Source: Clostridia bacterium
Lineage (GTDB): Bacteria > Bacillota > Clostridia > Lachnospirales > Bianqueaceae
DNA length: 7,045 nt
Direction: 5' to 3'
Assembly: GCA_900764045.1 (NCBI GenBank)
Contig: CAAFMN010000086.1
Coordinates: 1 to 7,045 of the forward strand
Shown piece by piece: positions 1-5,270 of this stretch. A program made the position numbers and the translations under genes. Below the pieces are notes generated by a model that worked only from the letters and a program-made list of their open reading frames with translations, was not told the origin of the DNA and did not search any database. How positions within the stretch are numbered: the first letter of the stretch is position 1; each line of letters starts with the position of its first letter.

Positions 1-1575
1 CATCGGAGTCGTACCCAGGATGAACTTCATGATACCTTCCTTAACGAAGGTCTCGATGTCACCGTAGGTGTTGGCAATCACATCAGCCTCTTCCGTCGTA
101 TGGGTAACGGTCGGATAGTAATGAGCGCTCATGTTGGTGTTGCCGAAGTCTGCGTTTGCCTTGTTAACGAAATCGGTGTTGAAACGATCGCGAACTTCCA
201 CCATCTGCGGATAACCCCAGTTGGTCTTCCAACCAAACTGATACAGGATCGTGCTCGGAGAATCGGTCGTGGTATCGTTGTTCATAACCAGATCGGTGAA
301 CTCCTTCAGGTCGCCGTTCTCGTCGGCGATCCAGGTGATACCCTCGGTACCGAAGCTTGTCAGCTTACGGCCGGCGTCGCTGTACAGATAATCGCACCAA
401 CGCATCGCGATTTCCTGATTCTCGCCGGGTGCTACAGAGTGCATGAAACCACCGGTAAACTTGGCATTAAAATGACCGAACTGCGCCTCGTCGCCCTCGT
501 TCATGATCATCGGAGGAACGGTATCGCACTCGAAGTTCTCGCCGTTGTTAGCGTTGATACCATTCTCGATATCGCCGGAGTGCAGCAGAACCGCACCAAC
601 CTCGGAGTTCGCCCACTTAGCCTTAACAGTACTCTTATCAACAGTCGCGAAGTCCGCATCCAGCAGACCATTTGCGTACCAGTCAGCCAGCTGCTGAACG
701 AACTGCTTGTAGCCCTCGTCCAGAACGCCGTACTGTACCTTGCCATCGCGGATATAGAAGCCATAGATCGTATCGAAAGCGTTGGACAGGTTTGCGGCGG
801 AGTTCTCCAGCCACAGCCAACGAGCCTCGAATACCAGTCCGCCCTTGCCCATGCTCTTGAAACCTTCCAGAGCGGCGGTCCACTGAGCTACGGTACGAGG
901 AAGCTCCAGATTCAGCTCTGCCAGCCAGTCAGTACGGAAACCTGCGCCCAGTCCGCTGCCGCCTTCTGCCTCAGACTCTGTCATGTAGGGGAAGCAGAAC
1001 ATATCGCCGTCATCGTTAACAACTAACTTCTTTACGTCAGGTCTTTCATCGTAGTACGCGAACAGATTCGGGCAGGATTCCTTATTCTCGGTCAGGTTCA
1101 GGATCAGGCCGTCAGCCAGCGCTCCGTTGGGGCCGCCCGGATGAGTGATCCAGTTTACACGCCATACGTCCGGATAAGTACCGGATACGATCAGCAAGTT
1201 CGCAGCCTCAGAGGTAGCCTGCGGGTTAGAGGGAGATCCGATCCAGTTCATGTGGATACCGGTCGCCTCTTCCAGCGCGTCTGCGTAGTAGTAGGACTTA
1301 CCGTCGATGATTGTATACGCGGGCAAGTCTGCACGCACAAAATCATCCTTGTTCATGGAAATCGAAACCAGAGAACCATCCGGGTTCGGTGCTACCGGAT
1401 AAGTAAATCCAGTCACTTCTTCCTCTTTAGACTCTTCCTGGGAAGCGTCCGCCTGAGAGCTCTCCTGGGCCTTGGAACTATCCTGAGCCTTGGAGCTGTC
1501 GTTGGTGGTGCCGCTGCAGCCAACCGCTCCGACAACCAGAGCAATCGCAAGCAGCATTGCAAGCAACTTCTTCAT
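1..1575 (-). CDS. Extracellular solute-binding lipoprotein of an ABC sugar importer (LplA/YtcQ-like family 1), 3' end beyond window
   Basis: The reading frame is open from the ATG at 1575 to the left edge (525 codons, no stop), so the C-terminus is missing. Residues 1-19 are a lipoprotein signal peptide: MKK, a hydrophobic stretch, then AVGC with Cys20 as the lipidation site. Residues 21-53 are a Ser/Gln/Lys/Glu linker, and the solute-binding fold starts near residue 56. Family-like segments are TGIHMNW (105-111), SGTYPDVWRVNW (131-142), FRTDWLAELNLELPRT (213-228), YLYSDAGRKLTSFGTEG (397-412) and FVKEGIMKFILG (510-521). Proteins of this type sit outside the membrane and deliver oligosaccharides, often from plant or mucosal glycans, to a permease pair. 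The permease and ATPase genes are not in the window, and the ligand cannot be told from sequence. The start is supported by AGGAGG nine bases upstream and by the signal peptide beginning at that ATG. Family assignment is confident; substrate is unknown. Confidence 0.9.
   Translation of the reverse strand, partial: MKKLLAMLLAIALVVGAVGCSGTTNDSSKAQDSSKAQESSQADASQEESKEEEVTGFTYPVAPNPDGSLVSISMNKDDFVRADLPAYTIIDGKSYYYADALEEATGIHMNWIGSPSNPQATSEAANLLIVSGTYPDVWRVNWITHPGGPNGALADGLILNLTENKESCPNLFAYYDERPDVKKLVVNDDGDMFCFPYMTESEAEGGSGLGAGFRTDWLAELNLELPRTVAQWTAALEGFKSMGKGGLVFEARWLWLENSAANLSNAFDTIYGFYIRDGKVQYGVLDEGYKQFVQQLADWYANGLLDADFATVDKSTVKAKWANSEVGAVLLHSGDIENGINANNGENFECDTVPPMIMNEGDEAQFGHFNAKFTGGFMHSVAPGENQEIAMRWCDYLYSDAGRKLTSFGTEGITWIADENGDLKEFTDLVMNNDTTTDSPSTILYQFGWKTNWGYPQMVEVRDRFNTDFVNKANADFGNTNMSAHYYPTVTHTTEEADVIANTYGDIETFVKEGIMKFILGTTPM
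1447..1500 (-). repeat. Three imperfect 18-bp tandem repeats in the lipoprotein linker
   Basis: Residues 26-43 of the binding protein read DSSKAQ, DSSKAQ, ESSQAD: three 18-bp units, the first two identical in protein and differing at a few third positions. They lie in the flexible tether between the lipidated Cys20 and the folded domain, where length and repeat number usually vary freely. Confidence 0.7.
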
Positions 1576-1584
1576 GCTAAAAAT

Positions 1585-1590
1585 CCTCCT
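1585..1590 (-). promoter_or_regulatory. Ribosome binding site of the binding-protein gene
   Basis: AGGAGG on the minus strand, nine bases before the ATG at 1575. It fixes the start at the beginning of the lipoprotein signal peptide. Confidence 0.9.
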
Positions 1591-1630
1591 ATAAATTTTG
1601 CACACATCCGTGCACATATTGAATGATATT

Positions 1631-1659
1631 ATATTAACTGTTTTTGTCTAAAATGTCAA
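1631..1659 (-). promoter_or_regulatory. Sigma-A-type promoter of the binding-protein gene
   Basis: A consensus -35 TTGACA (1659-1654) is separated by exactly 17 bp from the -10 TAATAT (1636-1631). Transcription should start near 1624, giving an untranslated leader of about 50 nt. The promoter lies downstream of the pfl terminator, so this gene is expected to be transcribed separately from the pfl operon. Confidence 0.85.
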
Positions 1660-1746
1660 TAATATTTTAACAATCTTCTTCACATCTGCTCGTTTTTGTG
1701 CGTTCGTTATAGTTTGCGAGCGTTTCTTTGGTTATATTGCTCAATT
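1660..1746. other. AT-rich spacer between pfl terminator and binding-protein promoter
   Basis: No gene is seen. The stretch contains CGTT-rich repeats and a 5-bp inverted repeat, GCTCG at 1688-1692 and CGAGC at 1717-1721, upstream of the -35 box. These could be regulator contacts for a sugar-responsive system, but no recognised operator fits well; the best catabolite-repression (cre) alignment near 1715-1728 has about three mismatches. Confidence 0.3.
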
Positions 1747-1782
1747 ATAAAAGGCGATGTCTGAAATTTTCGACATCGCCTT
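1747..1782 (-). terminator. Intrinsic terminator of the pfl operon
   Basis: Perfect 11-bp arms, AAGGCGATGTC at 1751-1761 and its complement at 1772-1782, enclose a 10-nt loop. On the minus strand the stem is followed by TTTTATAATT. The stem begins 2 nt after the stop codon of pflA. On the plus strand there is no T run after the hairpin, so it should act in the minus direction only. Confidence 0.9.
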
Positions 1783-1784
1783 GA

Positions 1785-2516
1785 TCATAATGCTTCTTTG
1801 ATTCCTTCTATTATATATCCGCGCGCGCGAATGGCTTCTTCTTTGCTCAAAGGCGGTGTATCACCCAGCGGATACTCCATCCCAAGCCGTTCATACTTGA
1901 CTTTTCCCATCGTATGATACGGGAGTACATCCAGAGCCTTCATATTCGTCAATTCCGCCAGAAAATGCCCCAGCTGCCGCAGCTCCTCCGGATCGTCCGT
2001 GATGCCCGGAACCACCACATGCCGGATCCAGACCGGAATCTTCCGATCCCTCAGATATTTGGCAAACGCCAATATCCGATGATTATCATGTCCCGTCAGC
2101 TTTTTGTGTTCAACCGGATCAATGTGCTTGATATCTAACAGTACCAGATCCGTCACATCCAGCAGAGGGGCCACTTTCTCCGGCGCTTTCGGGTCAAAGA
2201 GAATTCCGGAAGTATCCAATGCCGTATGGAAGCCGTGTGCCTTTGCCTGTGTAAACAGCTCTGTCACGAACTCCTGCTGCAGCATCGGCTCTCCGCCGCT
2301 TACGGTAATCCCGCCATTCTTCAGGAACTCCCGGACCTTTTCCACTTCGCCGATCAACTCTCCGGCCGTCATCGGAGTACCCCGGCCGACAGCCCAGGTA
2401 TCCGGATTGTGACAATACAGGCAGCGCATAGGACATCCCTGCATAAAGATCACGTACCGGATCCCTGGTCCATCCACCGTTCCGAAAGACTCCGTAGAAT
2501 GTATATAGCCGGTCAC
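1785..2516 (-). CDS. pflA: Pyruvate formate-lyase activating enzyme (radical SAM)
   Basis: This 243-aa protein matches the usual length of PFL activases (about 245 aa). It reduces S-adenosylmethionine with a [4Fe-4S] cluster and abstracts hydrogen from the glycine of PFL, creating the stable glycyl radical. The cluster motif CxxxCxxC is Cys28, Cys32 and Cys35 within GCPMRCLYCHNPDTW. The SAM-contacting GGE lies in TVSGGEP (71-77). Further family landmarks are FGTVDGPGIR (11-20), LDIKH (127-131), RHVVVPGITDD (165-175) and LPYHTMGKVKY (198-208). The start is GTG at 2516, 2 nt after the stop of the glycyl-radical gene. No convincing Shine-Dalgarno precedes it, so translation probably relies on coupling to the gene upstream. 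It is the last gene of the operon. Identification is very secure; its target here would be the separate 79-aa radical subunit and not a full-length PFL chain. Confidence 0.97.
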   Translation of the reverse strand: MTGYIHSTESFGTVDGPGIRYVIFMQGCPMRCLYCHNPDTWAVGRGTPMTAGELIGEVEKVREFLKNGGITVSGGEPMLQQEFVTELFTQAKAHGFHTALDTSGILFDPKAPEKVAPLLDVTDLVLLDIKHIDPVEHKKLTGHDNHRILAFAKYLRDRKIPVWIRHVVVPGITDDPEELRQLGHFLAELTNMKALDVLPYHTMGKVKYERLGMEYPLGDTPPLSKEEAIRARGYIIEGIKEAL

Positions 2517-2518
2517 GA

Positions 2519-2758
2519 TTACAGACTCTGATGGAACGTTCTGGAGATTACATCATCCTGCTGTTCCTTGGTCAGCTTATTGAAGTTTACCGCATATCCG
2601 GAAACACGGATTGTCAGCTGCGGATACTTCTCCGGATGCTGCTGCGCGTCCAGCAGTGTCTCGCGGTTCAGCACATTGACATTCAGATGATATCCGCCCT
2701 TTTCCACATAACCATCCAGCAACTCTACCAGATTCTCTACCTGCTTCTGTCCTGCCAT
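2519..2758 (-). CDS. Stand-alone glycyl-radical domain, apparently the small subunit of a split pyruvate formate-lyase
   Basis: This 79-aa protein equals the C-terminal radical domain of clostridial PFL. It contains the KGGYHLNVNVLNRETLLDA stretch (20-38), PEKYPQLTIRVSGYAVNF (42-59) with the radical glycine at Gly54, and the closing TKEQQDDVISRTFHQSL (63-79). In ordinary PFL this domain is fused to the catalytic barrel; here the barrel gene upstream ends before it. The start is the ATG at 2758, not the in-frame ATG at 2788: AGGAGG lies nine bases before 2758, the longer form would add a basic MIKKKRRKIK lead and overlap the previous gene by 29 nt, and the PFL-like region begins right after 2758. 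The ATG is one base after the upstream stop. It differs from GrcA/YfiD of enterobacteria (about 127 aa), a spare copy beside an intact PFL. No intact PFL is seen here, though one could exist elsewhere in the genome. Confidence 0.93.
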   Translation of the reverse strand: MAGQKQVENLVELLDGYVEKGGYHLNVNVLNRETLLDAQQHPEKYPQLTIRVSGYAVNFNKLTKEQQDDVISRTFHQSL

Positions 2759-2759
2759 T

Positions 2760-2987
2760 TTAATTTTCCTCCTTTTCTTCTTGATCATCTAACCCCTGAT
2801 GAAGGGTCGGAACGCAGCATGCCAGGTTGCCCATGGCACAATCCGTGCTGTGGGTCGTCTTCACCGTCATCTGCGCGTCCCTGTCCTCCACCCGTACATC
2901 CACATGTCCGCCTCCCTGACTCATCAGCTGGTCCAGCATTGCCACCAGTTCCTGAACCTTGGGATCTTCCTGCAGATTATTATTCAT
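2760..2987 (-). CDS. Unrecognised 75-aa protein, partial relative of the glycyl-radical domain with a Cys-rich tail
   Basis: I do not recognise this as a named family. Residues 11-39 align without gaps to residues 7-35 of the neighbouring 79-aa radical protein, with 11 of 29 identical by eye, including the GGxHxxVxV...R pattern (Gly25, Gly26, His28, Val31, Val33, Arg36). The glycyl loop RVSGYAV is absent. In its place is a segment with Cys50, Cys57, Cys58 and His63 (DCAMGNLACCVPTLHQG), then an acidic tail DDQEEKEEN. The ATG at 2987 overlaps the stop of the large PFL gene by 8 nt (ATGAATAA), and AAGGAAAAGG just upstream is a modest Shine-Dalgarno. Its stop is one base before the radical-subunit start. 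The tight packing implies co-translation. Possible roles are docking-site guard, assembly factor, metal or thiol sensor, or a decayed duplicate; none is shown. It cannot carry a glycyl radical of the PFL type. Confidence 0.75.
   Translation of the reverse strand: MNNNLQEDPKVQELVAMLDQLMSQGGGHVDVRVEDRDAQMTVKTTHSTDCAMGNLACCVPTLHQGLDDQEEKEEN
2768..2773 (-). promoter_or_regulatory. Ribosome binding site that sets the start of the 79-aa radical subunit
   Basis: AGGAGG sits nine bases before the ATG at 2758 and inside the last codons of the 75-aa gene. It argues for the shorter start and for the radical domain being translated independently, not as a readthrough or frameshift product of the large subunit. 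Confidence 0.88.
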
Positions 2988-5052
2988 TGTCCTTTTCCTT
3001 CTTCAATGCGTCCAGATCAATATCACCCACAAAGATCTGATCATCCTTGCCCAGCGCGCCCGGCACGATGGAGAAGGTATTGGAGATACCATCCTGTGCG
3101 TGTCTGAACGGGATCTTGGCTACGGAAGCCAGGGACGCTACCGCGCCATGCGTGTCGCGTCCGTGCATCGGATTGGCTCCGGGCGCCAGCGGCTGTCCCA
3201 TCTTACGTCCATCCGGCGTATTACCCGTCTTCTTACCATATACTACATTGGAGGTAATGGTCAGAATGGACATAGTCGGAACACTATTGCGATAGGTATG
3301 ATGCTTGCGGATCTTATCCATAAAGGTACGTACCAGATTGACTGCGATCTCGTCTACGCGGTCATCGTTATTTCCGTACTTCGGATAATCTCCCTCAACC
3401 TCATAATCCACTACGATACCGTCCTCGTCGCGAATCGCCTTAACCTTAGCATACTTGATCGCGCTCAGAGAGTCCGCTACTACGGACAGTCCGGCAATAC
3501 CTGTCGCGAAATACCGCTTCACCTCACGGTCATGCAGCGCCATCTGAAGCTTCTCATAAGAATACTTATCATGCATATAATGGATTACATTCAGAGTATT
3601 AACATACAGACCCGCCAGCCACTCCATCATGTCATCATACTTGCTCATTACATCATCATAATCCAGATAATCTCCCTCGACCGGACGATACTTGGGACCT
3701 ACCTGAATCTTAAGGCGCTCATCCACGCCGCCGTTGATTGCGTACAGCAGGCACTTGGCCAGATTGGCGCGTGCGCCGAAGAACTGCATCTCCTTGCCGA
3801 CTCTCATTGAAGATACGCAGCAGGCAATCGCGTAATCGTCGCCATGCAGCGGACGCATCAGATCGTCGCTCTCATACTGGATGGAAGAGGTCTCGATGGA
3901 GATCTTAGCGCAGAATTCCTTAAACGCCTTGGGAAGTCTGGTGGACCACAGAACCGTCAAGTTCGGCTCCGGAGCGCTGCCCAGATTCTGTAGCGTATGC
4001 AGATAGCGGAAGGAGGTCTTGGTTACCATATGCCGTCCGTCCACGCCAACGCCGCCGATAGACTCCGTTACCCAAGTAGGATCTCCGGAGAACAGCTCAT
4101 TATACTCCGGCGTTCTCGCGAACTTCACCAAACGCAGCTTCATGATAAAATGGTCGATGATCTCCTGTGCTTCTTCCTCAGTGATCAGTCCCTTCGCCAG
4201 GTCTCTGGAAATATAGATATCCACGAAAGTAGAAGTCCGGCCCAGGCTCATTGCCGCACCGTTCTGCTCCTTTACCGCTGCCAGATATCCGAAGTACAGC
4301 CACTGAACCGCTTCCTGCGCATTGGCTGCCGGCTTGCTGATATCATAGCCATAGATCTGTCCCAGCTGCTTCAGCTCGTCCAGCGCGCGCAGCTGATCTG
4401 CCAGCTCCTCACGCAGGCGGATGTTCTCGGACGTCATTCTCGCCAGAGATGTCGCCAGCTGATGCTTTTTGTCTTCAATCAGCCAATCCACGCCATACAG
4501 CGCTACACGGCGGTAGTCTCCGATGATGCGGCCGCGGCCGTACGCGTCCGGCAATCCGGTAATAATCGCGGACTTACGAGCCAGGCGCATCTCCGGTGTG
4601 TATACGTCAAATACACCCTGGTTGTGTGTCTTGCGGTATTCTGTAAAAATCTTGACCACTTCCGGGTCTACTTCATAACCATTTTCACGGCACGCGTTCT
4701 GTGCCATGCGGATTCCGCCAAAAGGCTGCAGAGATCTCTTAAAGGGCTTGTCTGTCTGAAAGCCTACGATCTTCTCCAGGCTCTTGTCCAGGTATCCGGG
4801 TCCATGAGAGGTAATTGTAGAAACAACCTTAGTATCCATATCCAATACGCCGCCGGCCTCGCGCTCTTTCTTGGAAAGCTCCATTACCTGCTCCCAGAGC
4901 TTCTTAGTCGCGTCCGTCGGCCCTGCCAGAAACGCTTCGTCACCATCATAAGGTGTATAATTGTGCTGGATAAAGTCCCGTACATTGACCGAACCGCGAT
5001 TCCAGCGTCCAGGAGTAAAGCCTTCCCATTCACTACGCCATCTTTCTGCCAT
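2980..5052 (-). CDS. pflB: Pyruvate formate-lyase large subunit lacking the C-terminal glycyl-radical domain
   Basis: This 690-aa protein follows PFL closely over its whole catalytic barrel and would, with its partner subunit, convert pyruvate and CoA to acetyl-CoA and formate in the cytosol. Landmarks are WEGFTPGRW (9-17), VNVRDFIQHNYTPYDGDEAFL (22-42), the substrate-side HNQGVFDVYTPE (143-154), LPDAYGRGRIIGDYRRVALYG (167-187), DDYAIACCVSSM (405-416) with the catalytic pair Cys411-Cys412, and GKKTGNTPDGR (606-616). It matches normal PFL through FSIVPGALGKDD (660-671), then ends in a novel tail, QIFVGDIDLDALKKEKDNE, instead of the 80 or so residues with the RVSGYAV loop. That domain is a separate gene 220 nt downstream. 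The start at 5052 has AGAGGAG seven bases upstream. First gene of the operon, with its own promoter. Alone it should be inactive, because the glycyl radical is essential. Confidence 0.95.
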   Translation of the reverse strand: MAERWRSEWEGFTPGRWNRGSVNVRDFIQHNYTPYDGDEAFLAGPTDATKKLWEQVMELSKKEREAGGVLDMDTKVVSTITSHGPGYLDKSLEKIVGFQTDKPFKRSLQPFGGIRMAQNACRENGYEVDPEVVKIFTEYRKTHNQGVFDVYTPEMRLARKSAIITGLPDAYGRGRIIGDYRRVALYGVDWLIEDKKHQLATSLARMTSENIRLREELADQLRALDELKQLGQIYGYDISKPAANAQEAVQWLYFGYLAAVKEQNGAAMSLGRTSTFVDIYISRDLAKGLITEEEAQEIIDHFIMKLRLVKFARTPEYNELFSGDPTWVTESIGGVGVDGRHMVTKTSFRYLHTLQNLGSAPEPNLTVLWSTRLPKAFKEFCAKISIETSSIQYESDDLMRPLHGDDYAIACCVSSMRVGKEMQFFGARANLAKCLLYAINGGVDERLKIQVGPKYRPVEGDYLDYDDVMSKYDDMMEWLAGLYVNTLNVIHYMHDKYSYEKLQMALHDREVKRYFATGIAGLSVVADSLSAIKYAKVKAIRDEDGIVVDYEVEGDYPKYGNNDDRVDEIAVNLVRTFMDKIRKHHTYRNSVPTMSILTITSNVVYGKKTGNTPDGRKMGQPLAPGANPMHGRDTHGAVASLASVAKIPFRHAQDGISNTFSIVPGALGKDDQIFVGDIDLDALKKEKDNE

Positions 5053-5059
5053 CTGTGTT

Positions 5060-5066
5060 CTCCTCT
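5060..5066 (-). promoter_or_regulatory. Ribosome binding site of pflB
   Basis: AGAGGAG on the minus strand, seven bases before the ATG at 5052. Confidence 0.85.
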
Positions 5067-5083
5067 CGTTCGTACAATTGTGT

Positions 5084-5104
5084 TGCCCCCTGTTTTCAGG
5101 GCAT
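5084..5104 (-). promoter_or_regulatory. Possible 5'-end hairpin in the pfl leader
   Basis: The start of the predicted pfl transcript can fold as CCCTG-AAAA-CAGGG (5101-5088), with partial further pairing TGC/GCA around it. Being within a few bases of the expected 5' end, it could protect the mRNA from decay. It is short and not followed by a T run, so it does not look like an attenuator. Confidence 0.35.
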
Positions 5105-5108
5105 GCTC

Positions 5109-5137
5109 ATTATAGCATATCCTCTTTATATTTGCAA
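5109..5137 (-). promoter_or_regulatory. Sigma-A-type promoter of the pfl operon with extended -10
   Basis: The -35 TTGCAA (5137-5132) and consensus -10 TATAAT (5114-5109) are 17 bp apart, and TG-C directly before the -10 makes an extended -10. Transcription should begin near 5102, about 50 nt before pflB. No other promoter was seen between the four genes, so they should share this one. Confidence 0.85.
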
Positions 5138-5145
5138 TAGTTATT

Positions 5146-5166
5146 AAATGATAATTATTATCATTT
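5146..5166. promoter_or_regulatory. Fur-type operator (perfect 7-1-7 palindrome)
   Basis: Positions 5149-5163 read TGATAATTATTATCA, an exact match to the Fur-box core TGATAATNATTATCA known from Bacillus. The palindrome extends three more base pairs on each side, giving 21 perfect bp. It starts 8 bp upstream of the pfl -35 box and lies about 43 bp upstream of the degV-side -35. Fur is the iron-responsive repressor; PerR and Zur use related 7-1-7 boxes with different outer bases, and this core fits Fur best. Its place upstream of the -35 fits repression by overlap with the polymerase footprint, but activation cannot be excluded. Confidence 0.7.
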
Positions 5167-5208
5167 TCTTGCTTGTTCTTCATTTTTTCAAAAAAATGTA
5201 TTTCCTTG

Positions 5209-5237
5209 TTTACAAATTTTCGTTTTCATGTTAGAAT
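5209..5237 (+). promoter_or_regulatory. Promoter of the degV-DUF308 operon
   Basis: The -35 TTTACA (5209-5214) and -10 TAGAAT (5232-5237) are 17 bp apart, with TG-T before the -10 (extended). Transcription should begin near 5244, leaving a leader of under 30 nt. It runs divergently from the pfl promoter. Confidence 0.7.
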
Positions 5238-5240
5238 GGG

Positions 5241-5253
5241 TTATCAATGATAA
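5241..5253. promoter_or_regulatory. Second palindrome built from Fur-box half-sites, over the degV start of transcription
   Basis: TTATCA-A-TGATAA at 5241-5253 is a perfect 13-bp palindrome made of the same hexamers as the Fur-type box 91 bp away (centre to centre), but in the reverse arrangement. It overlaps the expected +1 of the degV transcript, where a bound protein would block initiation. Confidence 0.4.
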
Positions 5254-5256
5254 TGT

Positions 5257-5262
5257 GGGAGG
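5257..5262 (+). promoter_or_regulatory. Ribosome binding site that sets the degV start
   Basis: GGGAGG lies eight bases before the ATG at 5271. An in-frame ATG at 5247 is almost at the predicted transcription start and has no binding site, so the protein should begin at 5271 with MNIKITADST, the usual DegV N-terminus. Confidence 0.88.
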
Positions 5263-5270
5263 AAAGTGGT

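Noticed and set aside
100..1026. Plus-strand open frame of 308 codons opposite the solute-binding protein
   Set aside because: The minus frame is a clear lipoprotein with promoter, ribosome binding site and signal peptide. The opposite frame shows no domain.
1141..1626. Plus-strand frame of 161 codons over the start of the binding-protein gene
   Set aside because: It runs antisense through the signal peptide, the ribosome binding site and into the promoter region of the real gene.
2759..2788. Longer start for the radical subunit, adding MIKKKRRKIK
   Set aside because: AGGAGG is placed for the ATG at 2758, the extra residues have no counterpart in PFL, and the longer form would overlap the 75-aa gene by 29 nt.
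2759..2982. A simple frameshift or sequencing error breaking a normal pflB
   Set aside because: A single error would not create a separate intact 75-aa frame, a new tail on pflB, and an AGGAGG-ATG start exactly before the radical domain. Confirmation from reads would still be useful.
2959..3810. Plus-strand open frame of 283 codons opposite the 3' part of pflB
   Set aside because: Antisense to conserved PFL sequence, with no recognisable product.
3997..5115. Plus-strand open frame of 372 codons opposite pflB
   Set aside because: It lies antisense to an unmistakable PFL gene, resembles no family I know, and has no good ribosome binding site. It is a by-product of codon use on the other strand.
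5149..5163. FNR-type or Rex-type site at the pfl promoter
   Set aside because: FNR sites have TTGAT-N4-ATCAA and Rex sites TTGTGAA-N6-TTCACAA. Here the TGAT and ATCA halves are 7 bp apart and fit the 7-1-7 Fur pattern exactly.
5247..5270. Upstream ATG at 5247 as start of the DegV protein
   Set aside because: It lies about at the predicted transcription start with no ribosome binding site, while the ATG at 5271 has GGGAGG and gives the standard DegV N-terminus.
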